From JABLTI01 sp035528035 (GTDB lineage Archaea; Asgardarchaeota; Heimdallarchaeia; JABLTI01): DNA of 64,000 nucleotides. A model generated the notes under the pieces. It worked only from the letters and a program-made list of their open reading frames with translations, was not told the origin of the DNA and searched no databases. Shown here piece by piece: positions 17,972 to 27,395 of this stretch. The stretch is from contig DATKZI010000020.1 in the NCBI GenBank assembly GCA_035528035.1, forward strand, positions 1 to 64,000, given 5' to 3'. The position numbers were made by a program, and so were the translations under genes. Each line of letters begins with the position of its first letter. The first letter of the stretch is position 1.

Positions 17972-18355
17972 CTAATATGGGCATTCTGCAGTATCAAAAG
18001 GACATTCCTTATCACGATATAATTTTGTTAAAACAAATGTATAGGTCCAACGTATATGATTTTCTACTTTGAAAAGTTCATCATAAAATTCCTCATCAGC
18101 ATATTGTGGTTTTTTATCCAAACGATTTATTGCAAATGGAAATATACCATCAGGATGTAAATCTGAGAAAGAAATTTGATAATTAGTAAATAGTTTATCA
18201 AAGAATTCTGCTACATATTCTGTTATATTCTCTAAGGTTTCTGACTCTTTTATTTTATAGATGGAAATTATTTGGTCAGCCCATTTTTCAAATAGTTCTT
18301 TTTTTAATTCAGGAATTTTACTTAATTCATGCAACAAATTCCAACTCCAATACAC
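17972..18355 (-). CDS. Hypothetical helical protein
   Basis: 127 residues, mostly helical by sequence, rich in aromatic residues (NLLHELSKIPELKKELFEKWADQI near the start; ENHIRWTYTFVLTKLY near the end). It ends with two cysteines (ECPFDTAECPY), a possible metal or disulfide pair. No signal peptide or membrane helix. I recognise no family. The ATG start at 18355 has no clear ribosome-binding motif. Confidence 0.55.
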   Translation of the reverse strand: MYWSWNLLHELSKIPELKKELFEKWADQIISIYKIKESETLENITEYVAEFFDKLFTNYQISFSDLHPDGIFPFAINRLDKKPQYADEEFYDELFKVENHIRWTYTFVLTKLYRDKECPFDTAECPY

Positions 18356-18583
18356 TCAAAATTACTTGTTTATCATTACTTATTACTAAATAATTACTTT
18401 TCTTTTAATTATAAAGAAAAAAAGGCGAAAAAATAATGGAAAAAACAATTAACTACTAGTTTCTTTCTCAATTTTAATGCTTATAGAAAAAACCAAGCAC
18501 TGCACCCACAACAATCATTATTCAATAATTTAGCATAAGTTATTTTATAATATAAACAATTATATTTCCTTGAGAGATCTTTA

Positions 18584-19888
18584 ATGACAACAGCATTTGA
18601 AAAATTAGAAAAACATATGTTAATAGATGGTTACAGAATGATAGTAGATTTGGACAAAAGTACTCCTTTCTATCTCCAAGATAAATTAACTGGCGATAAA
18701 TATCTTGATATGTTTTCTTTCTTTGCTTCTGCACCTCTTGGATGTAACCATCCCAAAGTGCGTACGAAAGAATTTATGGAAAAATTAGGACGCGTAGCGG
18801 TCAATAAAACAGCTAATTCGGATATTTACACAGATGAAATGGCAGACTTTGTTGATACTTTTAGTAGAATTTGTATGAAAGACAAATTCAAATATTTATT
18901 TTTAATATCAGGTGGAGCATTAGCAGTGGAAAATGCCCTTAAAGCATCCTTTGATTGGAAAATAAGGAAAAATTTCCAGCTTGGTGAAAAGGGATTAATG
19001 GGAAACCAAATTCTTCATTTTCAAAATGCATTTCATGGTCGTTCTGGTTACACTCTTTCATTAACAAATACTTTTGATCCACGAAAAATAGCTTATTACC
19101 CAAAATTCAAATGGCCTCGAGTAAAAGCACCTATAATAAAATTCCCTTTAGAAGAAAATCTTGATGAAGTAAAAGAAGCAGAAAAAAGATCTTTAGAAGA
19201 AATCAATCAGGCAATAGTAAGCAATCCTAAAGATATTGCAGCATTAATTATTGAACCTATACAAGCAGAAGGTGGGGATAATCATTTTAGACCAGAGTTT
19301 ATCCAAGAATTGAGAAAAATCTGTGATGATAACGAAATGATGCTCATTTTTGATGAAGTTCAAACAGGGATAGGTCTTACAGGTAAAATGTGGGCGTATG
19401 AGCATTTCGTTAAGCCAGATATCATCGCTTTTGGTAAAAAAGTACAAGTATGTGGTATCATGGTTGATGACAGAATTGATGAAGTAGAAAATCATGTTTT
19501 TAAAGAATCAAGTAGAATCAATTCCACTTTTGGCGGTAATCTCATAGATATGGTCCGCTCAACAAGATATCTTGAAATCATTGAAGAAGACAGACTTGTT
19601 GAGAATGCACGGAAAGTAGGTGAATATCTACTAAAGGGATTGAAAGACACCTGTTTAGCTTCTAAAAAAATTATGACCAATGCTAGAGGTAGAGGGTTAA
19701 TGTGCGCGTTTGATTTACCTACAACAGAAATGCGTGATAAAATGAAAGCAGTAGCGTTCAAAAACAAAATGCTTCTTCTAGGTTGTGGTGAAAAAACAAT
19801 ACGATTTAGACCTCCATTATGTATAGATGAAGAGCATATTGATGAGTCATTAGCTATTTTTGCTAAATGTTGTAAAGAGATTTCATAA
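18584..19888 (+). CDS. lat: L-lysine 6-transaminase
   Basis: 434 residues, a class-III PLP aminotransferase. The opening (GYRMIVDLDKS, FYLQDKLTGDKYLDMFSFFAS) and the middle (FHGRSGYTLSLTNT, PKFKWPRVKAP) are characteristic of Lat rather than of ornithine or GABA transaminases. PLP contacts: IFDEVQTGIG and the Schiff-base lysine in FGKKVQVCG near residue 285. The reaction moves the epsilon-amino group of lysine to 2-oxoglutarate, giving 2-aminoadipate semialdehyde. The gene ends in a hairpin with a T tract and is followed by the EEP-fold gene, which is probably separately transcribed. Confidence 0.9.
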   Translation: MTTAFEKLEKHMLIDGYRMIVDLDKSTPFYLQDKLTGDKYLDMFSFFASAPLGCNHPKVRTKEFMEKLGRVAVNKTANSDIYTDEMADFVDTFSRICMKDKFKYLFLISGGALAVENALKASFDWKIRKNFQLGEKGLMGNQILHFQNAFHGRSGYTLSLTNTFDPRKIAYYPKFKWPRVKAPIIKFPLEENLDEVKEAEKRSLEEINQAIVSNPKDIAALIIEPIQAEGGDNHFRPEFIQELRKICDDNEMMLIFDEVQTGIGLTGKMWAYEHFVKPDIIAFGKKVQVCGIMVDDRIDEVENHVFKESSRINSTFGGNLIDMVRSTRYLEIIEEDRLVENARKVGEYLLKGLKDTCLASKKIMTNARGRGLMCAFDLPTTEMRDKMKAVAFKNKMLLLGCGEKTIRFRPPLCIDEEHIDESLAIFAKCCKEIS

Positions 19889-19906
19889 AAAATCTCTTCA
19901 TTTTTT
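19876..19906 (+). terminator. Hairpin plus T tract after the lysine transaminase
   Basis: AGAGATTT (19876-19883) pairs with AAATCTCT (19890-19897); a run of six T follows at 19901. The stem spans the stop codon. Confidence 0.6.
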
Positions 19907-19946
19907 CCTCATAAACTTTAAAACAAGAGAGCTTAATGTCTATCTT

Positions 19947-20975
19947 ATGCCAAAAAATAATTTTAAAGAAAAAAAGAATAAAAAATCGAAATCTGAAGCA
20001 GGTCAGAAAGAGCTATATGTGGCTTGGTGGAATGTTGAGAATTTATTTGATGTTGAACATTCTAAGGATAGAACTGATAAGTTAAAAAGAACAATTGGAA
20101 ATGAAATTAAGGGGTGGAATGAAATCGTTCTTACTAGGAAGCTTCACCAATTAGCTGAAGTAATTAAAGGAATGAACGGTAAAAAAGGTCCAGATCTAAT
20201 CGGTATGTGTGAAGTTGAAAATGCTATTGTTCTCAATAAACTCATTGATAAAGTTAGAATGAAAACGCGTGATTATCAAGTAGCTCATCATGATTGTTCT
20301 GATGATCGAGGTGTTGATGTAGCTTTTATCTATGATGCTAACAAACTCGTTAAGGGAGAGGATTTTTCACATGTTATTATGAAACGTGTTGCTACTCGAG
20401 ATATTTATCAAGTTAACTTTACGATGAAAGATAATGGAAAACCACTTATTGTTATTGGCAACCATTGGCCAGCAAGAAGCGCAGGTACCTTAGAATCAGA
20501 ACCTTATCGTATAGTCGCAGGTGAAACATTAGCTTATTGGAATTCGCGCATTCATGAGATAGTTGGTGATCTTGCACCAATAATCGTTATGGGTGATTTC
20601 AACGATGAACCATTCAACAGGTCGTTAACTGATTATGCTCTAAGCACCAACACTGAAGAGAAAGTAATAAACGCACAAAAAGGCACTCCACGACTATTCA
20701 ATATGATGTGGAAAGAAATGAGCAAAGGTATTGGTACAAATTACTATCAAAATTTCCCTATAATGTTGGATCAATTCCTAGTCTCCAAAGCTTTCTTAGT
20801 TGATGAAGGTAATTTTTACGTTAAGAAGAAATTTGTAGAAATTATTAGAGAAGATAAAATGATTGAAGGAAAATATGGTTCACCAAAACGCTTTGGACGT
20901 CCTTCAAGTAAACTTGATACAAATGGTTATAGTGACCACTTCCCTATTGGTATGAGAATAATTGAAAGGGACTAA
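19947..20975 (+). CDS. Endonuclease/exonuclease/phosphatase-fold protein
   Basis: 342 residues from ATG 19947. The frame is open from 19860 but that part overlaps the upstream gene and terminator, so the internal start is preferred. After a lysine-rich lead come the EEP (DNase I-like) motifs: WWNVENLFD, DLIGMCEVEN (metal Glu), GNHWPARSAG, MGDFNDEPFN and the closing YSDHFPIGM (catalytic Asp-His). Members cleave phosphodiester bonds in nucleic acids or in lipid and sugar phosphates. There is no signal peptide, so it is likely intracellular. Confidence 0.85.
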   Translation: MPKNNFKEKKNKKSKSEAGQKELYVAWWNVENLFDVEHSKDRTDKLKRTIGNEIKGWNEIVLTRKLHQLAEVIKGMNGKKGPDLIGMCEVENAIVLNKLIDKVRMKTRDYQVAHHDCSDDRGVDVAFIYDANKLVKGEDFSHVIMKRVATRDIYQVNFTMKDNGKPLIVIGNHWPARSAGTLESEPYRIVAGETLAYWNSRIHEIVGDLAPIIVMGDFNDEPFNRSLTDYALSTNTEEKVINAQKGTPRLFNMMWKEMSKGIGTNYYQNFPIMLDQFLVSKAFLVDEGNFYVKKKFVEIIREDKMIEGKYGSPKRFGRPSSKLDTNGYSDHFPIGMRIIERD

Positions 20976-21001
20976 TCCCTTATCTTTCTTTTTTTATTTT
21001 T
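20966..21001 (+). terminator. Hairpin plus T-rich tract, bidirectional position
   Basis: AAGGGA (20966-20971) pairs with TCCCTT (20976-20981) across the stop codon of the EEP gene; T-rich sequence follows to 21001, where the convergent DegV gene ends. Confidence 0.55.
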
Positions 21002-21002
21002 C

Positions 21003-21872
21003 CTAACCAAAGTCTGAAAGAAGTGCTACCGCATTTGGTCCTGTATGTGTTGATATTGTGCACTTTGTAAGAATGATTTGTACCTTTGCTTTTGGATCCT
21101 TTTCAAGAAGTAATTCTTTGAGTTTATTAGCAAGCTCTTCATTATTAGCATGAACAATAGCATATTTTCTTGGGAATTCAGTAAATTTCTTTGTTGTTAA
21201 TTGTAGCATTTTTTTGAAACCATTATCAATATTTGAAACTGTCGCAGCGGTCTCATTTGTTCCTTTTTCATTTACTCGAATAATTACTTTTTTACGTAGT
21301 AACCTTGCGAGCAGATATTTTGTTATGCTGATTCTCCCGCCTAGATAGAGATATTTCAAATTAGGTATATAGATATAGGTTTTTAGTAGAGGTACTAGTT
21401 CGTTCAATCGAGAAACAATTTTCTCCACTTTTTCACCTTTCTTAATCAGATCAATTGCTTCTTCAACAAGGAAAACTTCTGTGTAAGAGGCATTTTTGGA
21501 ATCAACAAGATGAACTTTAATTTCAGGATGAGTATCTTTAATGAATTCTGCAGCTAATCTTGCACTATTCATTGTACCACTCATAGTAGCACTAATACAA
21601 ACAACAATAATGTCTTTGGTTCCTTCCTTGACCAATTCATTATAAACTGTAACAAATTCTTTTGGAGAAGGTTGAGCAGTTTTAGGTAAGAAATTAGAAT
21701 CCTTTTCGTAATTACTATAGTGAGCTGCCAAATCAAACTCACGAGTTTCTTTGAAGGTTTTATCATTATATGAAATAGTTAATGGCACTACTTTTACGCC
21801 AAGTTTATCAGCATATTCCCAAGAAATGTCTGATGCACTATCAACAACAACTCTGATGCTCATTTTTTTCAC
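21003..21872 (-). CDS. DegV-family fatty-acid-binding protein
   Basis: 289 residues, full length. The family's N-terminus is plain (IRVVVDSASDISWEYADKLGVKVVPLTISY), followed by KTAQPSPKEFVTVYNELV and ISATMSGTMNSARLAAE, which hold the serine/threonine ligand loop. The C-terminal domain ends with TISTHTGPNAVALL (usual H-x-G-P-G motif). DegV proteins bind fatty acids and in Firmicutes deliver them to fatty acid kinase; the partner in archaea is unknown. An alternative start lies at ATG 21863. Confidence 0.9.
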   Translation of the reverse strand: MKKMSIRVVVDSASDISWEYADKLGVKVVPLTISYNDKTFKETREFDLAAHYSNYEKDSNFLPKTAQPSPKEFVTVYNELVKEGTKDIIVVCISATMSGTMNSARLAAEFIKDTHPEIKVHLVDSKNASYTEVFLVEEAIDLIKKGEKVEKIVSRLNELVPLLKTYIYIPNLKYLYLGGRISITKYLLARLLRKKVIIRVNEKGTNETAATVSNIDNGFKKMLQLTTKKFTEFPRKYAIVHANNEELANKLKELLLEKDPKAKVQIILTKCTISTHTGPNAVALLSDFG

Positions 21873-21946
21873 CTATTATCTCAGTTGAGTATTTTCAATG
21901 ATTGAGAAATTTATAAGAATTTAGGTGAAAAAAAATTGTCAAACAA

Positions 21947-22246
21947 TTATGATAACAATTCCTTTTCTTTCCCTTTTTCTTCTTTACGAATCTCAATAGC
22001 TATTTTAATTTCATAGAACAATTCCTTTCCGATTTTACATAGAAGAATCAAAATTAAAATAATAAAAACTCCACAGACACAAATTAAGGTTATTGAGATT
22101 ATTAGTTCCCAACGAGCAGAATAGTTTCGCAACCATCGAATGAGAAACACTAGAATAGTTACTGTAGGACTTAATAATCCTAGAAAACCAAACAGAAACA
22201 TAGCTAAAGGTTCTTTATCGAAACTCATAGGCAATCCATTTTTCAT
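21947..22246 (-). CDS. Small two-helix membrane protein
   Basis: 99 residues. Two membrane helices (about 15-37 and 47-70) and a highly charged C-terminus (IEIRKEEKGKEKELLS) that would lie in the cytoplasm. No recognised family. An internal ATG (MSFDKEP) seven codons in is an alternative start. It stands as a single gene. Confidence 0.5.
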   Translation of the reverse strand: MKNGLPMSFDKEPLAMFLFGFLGLLSPTVTILVFLIRWLRNYSARWELIISITLICVCGVFIILILILLCKIGKELFYEIKIAIEIRKEEKGKEKELLS

Positions 22247-22417
22247 TCATTATAATCTTAATAAACTTTGCAGAAATAGCTGAGAAATTTGCGCACAAAA
22301 TTCTCATTATCTGATGATTTCTTTTGTAGCTTTTTTCTTTAAATAGTAGAGTAAAAACTAGGTAGTAACTATCGAATTGGAAATTCATCGGTATTTGTGA
22401 GGAGTAAAACCTGATGA

Positions 22418-22702
22418 ATGGAATGGAGACCTATGTTCAACGAGATGTATTTTGACAAAGATCAGATGATTGATTGGCGAAGAGAAGCGAAAGAAGAAAT
22501 TAAAACTATGAGATTCTGTCCTAATTGCTGGAAAATGGTTTCTATCGCGCTTAAAGAACACAAATATTTTCAGAATTTCTATTCTTGCACTCATTGTGGT
22601 GAAACAATTTTCAAGAAAGATATTGTCAGGAATTGTAGTGGAAATGGTTATGGTTATAGAAACTACCAAAAGTACAGCGAAAGAAAAAGGATGCTAACAT
22701 AA
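22418..22702 (+). CDS. Small zinc-ribbon protein
   Basis: 94 residues. A single zinc ribbon is formed by FCPNCWKM (about residue 34) and YSCTHCGET (about residue 56); the flanks are basic, with a Gly/Asn/Tyr-rich tail. A GAGGAG motif at 22399-22404 lies 9-14 bases upstream of two nearby ATGs (22414 is out of frame, 22418 in frame). Function unknown; similar short ribbons often bind RNA, ribosome or polymerase partners. Confidence 0.6.
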   Translation: MEWRPMFNEMYFDKDQMIDWRREAKEEIKTMRFCPNCWKMVSIALKEHKYFQNFYSCTHCGETIFKKDIVRNCSGNGYGYRNYQKYSERKRMLT

Positions 22703-22845
22703 CATCGTTCTTTTTTCTCTTTTTTTCTTAATGCTAAAAAACATTTATTTGAAAAATCTAGTATAATTATCCCAATAGATCTTTCGTAAAACATCTATAG
22801 GCAAATCTAATCCATTAATTACTTTTTCAAAACGGGTAATAAAAT

Positions 22846-23540
22846 CTAATAGCTTTTAGCAGAACGGTATTTTATCTTTTGGAATAATTTTACTAGCAAC
22901 CATTCGAATGAAAACTTGAAATTTATTAGGTTCCATAATGATGATATTCCCATCCAAAAGAGTACCAAGAATCCACCAAATAACAAACAAGTCCAGATAT
23001 AATTATTCCAATCTGGTAATATTTTCTCCATGATTAGCCAGAATGTCTCTGCGAAAATACGTTCTAGTAGAAAAAACATTAATGAATTCTTATTGAAATT
23101 AAGAATAATTTTAGAAGTTCTTCTATTTTCTTTAATTTCAGCTTCAGGACCAATTCTCTTCCTTTTGAATGCTACAAGGAATATTATTACCCCAATGATT
23201 ATGTAAAGACCTATTTCAAACAAATTAGCTATATAACTCAAGAAAATATCATTCAATAATCCAATCTGAGCATAAGTTGCATCAGGAATAAGAAATGCTA
23301 CCACTGAACCTAAAATAAAGCCTACACCTATCCACACATATCTTCTTAATTGTTTTTTTGTTGGATTATCAGCTATGATCATTCCAAAATAGGCACCAAT
23401 CAAACCATAACCCAGATAAGGCATTATCGGGAAATAACTTCCAGCAAACATATCAATCAAGTATGCAAGACCATAATTTCCGTTTTGAATATTAATTTCA
23501 AAATTATCAAAAGACCAAATTCGACTGAACGAAACTAAAA
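22846..23540 (-). pseudogene. C-terminal fragment of a DUF1624/acyltransferase-like membrane protein
   Basis: From ATG 23460 the frame gives 204 residues with five or six membrane helices and the motif SYFPIMPYLGYGLIGAYFG, which resembles the middle of DUF1624/heparan-acetyltransferase-like proteins. The same frame stays open upstream to about 23540 and still reads like protein (RIWSFDNFEINIQNGNYGL then AYLID), but has no ATG, GTG or good start before a TAA. The family's N-terminal half, with the usual D-x-x-R-G motif, is missing. Best explained as a 5'-truncated remnant; a short translated form from 23460 is possible. Confidence 0.5.
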
Positions 23541-23625
23541 TTAATTATATAAATAGCACTTTAAAATATTATGATTATTGTTGCGAAATACTTGAACAAA
23601 ATAAAAATTAACTTGAATAAAGAAA

Positions 23626-24606
23626 TTATGTTTTGAAAAATTTCTCGCTATTTGACCAATAAATTTTACGAAGAATTTTCATTTCTAAATTCAAACCATT
23701 AATTACAGTTTTATTATTGTTTTCTGAATCTGCTAAAGGTAGAGGTAAATCTCGAACATCTGTTTCTAATAATGCTAGGTAAGAAAGGTATCTAAGATAA
23801 TAATAGCCTGGAATAGGTTCCCTATCGGTTCTACCAGTTACAATGTCTGTTCCGAATAATATTTTATCTTTATACTGTTTGAAGAACTCAACAACTTCTT
23901 CGGTTTTATATGAAAATTCCCGAGCCATCCATTTTGCAGATGAAATATCAACATAAAGATTTGGAAACTTATCTAACCATCTAGCAAGATTATCTAATTG
24001 CTCTGGTTGACCAGCTAAATGAGCTACTTGGATTTCCAAATTTGGATGACGAGTTAAAATATTCTCCAATTCTTTTAAGTGCTGATCCTTTGTTCCATAA
24101 TAACTTGCAGGTTGATAATTCTGTGCGTATATTAAATCAGGATCTGCAATATGAAAAATCATTTTTAATCCTAAATCCTCAATTTTGCTAAAAAGGGGAT
24201 CAAGCTTTAGATCATCTATCCTGAAACCTTCAACTTTCTGTTTTAGTTGGTCTTCGACATACTTTCGCCAGCGAGGGGCATACCAAAACTTAGCAATAGG
24301 ATAACCTGAATCATACATTGATTGGATGTCATCAAGTGCTTCTTTTAATTCACCTGAAAAAAGATTTTGAGACATTATAAAACGAGCATATACGAATTTA
24401 TTTGGGAATTTTTCTTCATATACTTTCCAATCTTCCCTGACTATAGCAGTGAATTTTTGGACATTGTATTCACCAGCATATTTAACTAGATCAGCTGTAT
24501 CCTCTATTTTGTAAAGATGAACATGTGCATCCCATCTAGGTCCATTGTATTTAAAATGGATTTCTTCAAAACCTTTTACGCTGTTTTTCTCATCTTCTAA
24601 TGTCAA
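23626..24606 (-). CDS. Amidohydrolase-family (TIM-barrel) hydrolase
   Basis: 326 residues. Metal motif DAHVHLY near residue 26, a central HIADPD, then QVAHLAGQPEQLDNLARWLDKFPNLYVDIS and LFGTDIVTGR, the closing aspartate. This is the layout of the amidohydrolase-2 (decarboxylase/lactonase-like) family, which uses one zinc or manganese ion. The substrate cannot be inferred. Alone on its strand, divergent from the GNAT gene at 24716. Confidence 0.8.
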   Translation of the reverse strand: MTLEDEKNSVKGFEEIHFKYNGPRWDAHVHLYKIEDTADLVKYAGEYNVQKFTAIVREDWKVYEEKFPNKFVYARFIMSQNLFSGELKEALDDIQSMYDSGYPIAKFWYAPRWRKYVEDQLKQKVEGFRIDDLKLDPLFSKIEDLGLKMIFHIADPDLIYAQNYQPASYYGTKDQHLKELENILTRHPNLEIQVAHLAGQPEQLDNLARWLDKFPNLYVDISSAKWMAREFSYKTEEVVEFFKQYKDKILFGTDIVTGRTDREPIPGYYYLRYLSYLALLETDVRDLPLPLADSENNNKTVINGLNLEMKILRKIYWSNSEKFFKT

Positions 24607-24715
24607 TTAACATCATCGATTTTCGTTTGCTATTCTTATATATCTATTTTTGCTGTGCTCTGGTGATTCCTTTTGAGGGGAGACTTTAAATCGGACTTCC
24701 AAGATATATTACCTT

Positions 24716-25606
24716 ATGTCAAAATATACTATCAAAAGCTACCAAGAAGAATTCTTGGAAGCACAAGAACAAGTTGGTAATGAAGCCACCAAAGATTGGA
24801 TAGGTTTCGGCCAAACTCCTGCATCTCGATTAAAACAAATCTATTCCCAAGAAGGTTTTGACCCAGAAACGAAATATTATGCATTCAAAGATGATAAATT
24901 AGTTGGGTTTATTACCTCTACAATTTTACCTGAGAAAGAAGGCGAAGTTAAACGAGCTAACTTGGAATTTCCATTGGTATTAAAAGAACACAAAGAATGC
25001 TCAGATCTATTATTCAAGCAAGCAGTTTCTTCTTTAAAACAAAAGGGTGTTAAAGTGGTTCAAACACGAGTTGGAGATATCTATAGAGGTACACAAGAGC
25101 TTGCAAAGAAATTTGGATACAATTATTCCAAAGACCAATATATTTTCATGGAAGCAAAAGTAAACAAAATTCCAGCTGAAGAATCAAGCGATATTGAAGT
25201 AATAGATTATGATTCCGCTCGAGATTCAAAGGGATTGATACAAATCTTTGTAGAAAAACTAGGTGCACCTGAAGAACAAGCTAAAGCAACTATAGAAAAT
25301 ATAGGGAAAGATAAGGTAGGATATCCAATACATTTAGTAATACGCAAGGATGATCATATTGTTGGTAGAGCATTAGCTTATCCCAATGCAACTAACCCTA
25401 AGCAATTTAGGTTTGGTTCATTTTATTATGAAGATGAAAAATACTTCAAACCTTTAGTACTTTCAGCTGCAAATAGAATGAAATCTTCAGGTGTAGAATC
25501 TGCAATTCTTTTCCTTGTTGGTCCTACATTATCTTTAGAAGAAACATATACTACATTAGGTTTTTCAAGAGCAGGAAAAATTGATTATTTTGAAAAAGAG
25601 ATCTAA
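24716..25606 (+). CDS. GNAT-family N-acetyltransferase, two-domain
   Basis: 296 residues. Two degenerate GNAT folds: an N-terminal one (KYYAFKDDKLVGFI near residue 50, then VKVVQTRVGD) and a C-terminal one from about 160 (HLVIRKDDHIVGRALAYP, then VESAILFLVGPTLSLEETYTTLGF). The classical Q/R-x-x-G-x-G/A acetyl-CoA loop is not obvious, so cofactor binding may be atypical. Substrate unknown. Terminates in a strong hairpin and T tract. Confidence 0.75.
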   Translation: MSKYTIKSYQEEFLEAQEQVGNEATKDWIGFGQTPASRLKQIYSQEGFDPETKYYAFKDDKLVGFITSTILPEKEGEVKRANLEFPLVLKEHKECSDLLFKQAVSSLKQKGVKVVQTRVGDIYRGTQELAKKFGYNYSKDQYIFMEAKVNKIPAEESSDIEVIDYDSARDSKGLIQIFVEKLGAPEEQAKATIENIGKDKVGYPIHLVIRKDDHIVGRALAYPNATNPKQFRFGSFYYEDEKYFKPLVLSAANRMKSSGVESAILFLVGPTLSLEETYTTLGFSRAGKIDYFEKEI

Positions 25607-25628
25607 CAAATTGATCTCTCTTTTTTTT
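25597..25628 (+). terminator. Hairpin plus T8 terminator
   Basis: AGAGATC (25597-25603) pairs with GATCTCT (25613-25619), overlapping the stop codon of the GNAT gene, and is followed directly by eight T. Confidence 0.7.
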
Positions 25629-25679
25629 ATTTATGAATTAGCATTTTATCATTTAGCTTAAAGAAGATTGGTAAAAATT

Positions 25680-25890
25680 GGTGAGAGGGAAAAAGCTAGA
25701 AACCTCTCACCTATCAGATTATCAGTAGGTTGTTTTAAAGCTGTCAGATCCGATTTATAATTGATTGTTACATGGCAAGTATATATATGAGCAACTACCT
25801 ATTAAAGCGTATTAGAAGAAGCTACCAAGGTTTCTAGTCCTATACCTCAAGGGTAGTAGTAAAGAATTCCGCGGATTTTTGTCGGATAAG
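25680..25890. ncRNA. Candidate structured RNA with competing stems
   Basis: The 347-base stretch between the GNAT terminator and the gene at 25954 has no coding frame but several perfect inverted repeats. GGTGAGAGG (25680-25688) pairs with CCTCTCACC (25703-25711). CTAGAAACCT (25696-25705) pairs with AGGTTTCTAG (25828-25837), ten bases, and shares bases with the first stem, so the two exclude each other. ATCCGA (25748-25753) pairs with TCGGAT (25882-25887), and CTACC with GGTAG around 25823-25857. It is richer in GC than its flanks. It matches no RNA family that I know (not SRP, RNase P or tRNA). Strand unknown. Confidence 0.4.
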
Positions 25891-25953
25891 AAAATACGAA
25901 ATGCTTTTTGCTGATTAATATCTTTATTCTTTTAGCTTAAATTATTCAATTAA

Positions 25954-26550
25954 ATGGTGTTTATATTGGCAAACAGGACTGCTCATGTTACATTTGGTTT
26001 TATTATAGGAGCTGCGTATATTCCTATTGATATCATTGTTATAAATCAGAATCTGGGAACAATGTATCTGAAAGAAACATGGTTATTTTGGATCATTGCT
26101 CTACTTCTAACAATTTTAGGTTCCGAGGGACCCGATTTTGATAAGTTATATGGTTTTATGACTCATCGAGATATTTTATCCCATTCAGCTATTTTCCCGG
26201 GAATATTTTTTGGTGTGTGTATGTGGTGGAGATTGACTGTTAATCATGCATTAGTTAGTGCTTTCATTCCCTACCTTTTAGCTTATGGTTCACATCTGTT
26301 CTTGGATTATTTTCCAAATATTAATATCCGCGATCTAACCAATGGCAAACTTCGCATCGGAGAAAAAAAGGGAACTTTTTTGATGCATCTACCATTCTTC
26401 TATAAAGCTAATGATGGAAAGGAACGTCGAACTTTAGGTGTAAAGAAAACTGAGACTTGGTTAGTGATTAATTCATTTCTGTGTACTGCGATGGGATTAT
26501 TATTAGCTATAGCAAAATATTATACAACTTTGCCACCAATGACTTTCTAG
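25954..26550 (+). CDS. DUF457/YdjM-like membrane-bound metal-dependent hydrolase
   Basis: 198 residues with four or five membrane helices. Likely metal ligands: GSEGPDFDKLY (about 54-64), the adjacent THRDILSHS motif, and GSHLFLDYF (about 110). These are the hallmarks of the YdjM/DUF457 group, annotated as inner-membrane metal-dependent hydrolases without a known substrate. The first helix begins AHVTFGFIIGA. A related gene lies at 55706. The candidate RNA element sits directly upstream. Confidence 0.75.
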   Translation: MVFILANRTAHVTFGFIIGAAYIPIDIIVINQNLGTMYLKETWLFWIIALLLTILGSEGPDFDKLYGFMTHRDILSHSAIFPGIFFGVCMWWRLTVNHALVSAFIPYLLAYGSHLFLDYFPNINIRDLTNGKLRIGEKKGTFLMHLPFFYKANDGKERRTLGVKKTETWLVINSFLCTAMGLLLAIAKYYTTLPPMTF

Positions 26551-26576
26551 TACTAAACCTGTCTTCCTTTTTCTTT

Positions 26577-27266
26577 TTAAAAAGTAATCAATTTAGCAGT
26601 AACTGTTGCTGAACCTGATTCACTTTTTTCTAATTCAATTATCGCAGCATTCCTGTGTGCTCCTGCTCCAGGATTAACGCATAAAGTATTTTGAATTTCA
26701 CAGATAGCTTGTGATTCATGTATATGTCCACATAGAATAGCAATTGGTTTTTCTTTCTCTATGAACTCACGAACAGATTTACTACCTACATGTTTTTGGG
26801 AACCTACTATATCTGCTTCGGTATCGTATGGTGGATTGTGTGAAATTAAAACTAGTGGATCATCTGAAAGCAATTGCTCTTTTGCATTTTCTAAAATATC
26901 ATTTACTTCTGATTCTGGCATAGTAAAAGGGGTCGAAAAAGGAGTTGGTGTTGATGCTCCTAATCCAAGAAAATTATATCCTTGAAAATACTCTATTCGT
27001 CCATGTAGCGGATGAACATTTTGAAAGCTTATATCTGTTGAATCTTTTGGGTCCATATTTCCTGGAACATAAAAAATCGGTAATTCAATCTCTGATAAAT
27101 CTTCTAGAATCCTTTTCACTTGATTTACAGTACCATAAGTGGTTAGATCCCCTGCTACGACTATCAAGTCTATTTTTTCCCTTCTGGTTATTTTTTCAAG
27201 AGATTTTATATCAAGATCAAGTTTTACATGTAGATCAGTTAGGAGCAGGATTCGTAGTTTACTCAA
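26577..27266 (-). CDS. Calcineurin-like metallophosphoesterase
   Basis: 229 residues. All five metal motifs are present: TDLHVKLD (D-x-H), VAGDLTTYG (G-D), VPGNMD (G-N-x-D), LISHNPPYD and CGHIHESQ (G-H-x-H). The size and the N-P-G final strand resemble YfcE/MJ0936-type phosphodiesterases. Likely a cytoplasmic phosphodiesterase or phosphatase of unknown substrate. Ends near the convergent DUF457 gene. Confidence 0.9.
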   Translation of the reverse strand: MSKLRILLLTDLHVKLDLDIKSLEKITRREKIDLIVVAGDLTTYGTVNQVKRILEDLSEIELPIFYVPGNMDPKDSTDISFQNVHPLHGRIEYFQGYNFLGLGASTPTPFSTPFTMPESEVNDILENAKEQLLSDDPLVLISHNPPYDTEADIVGSQKHVGSKSVREFIEKEKPIAILCGHIHESQAICEIQNTLCVNPGAGAHRNAAIIELEKSESGSATVTAKLITF

Positions 27267-27395
27267 TAATTACACCCATCTCATAATCTATTATAGACAC
27301 CATCAAATAAAAAACTTCCATAGGAATTATATTAAATTAAAAATTAATATAATCTAAAGATAATTAAAATGTAGTGAAAATTAGAGGTAGAGAAG

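Noticed and set aside
25680..25890. Candidate RNA as SRP RNA, RNase P RNA or tRNA
   Set aside because: None of the signature loops of these families is present.
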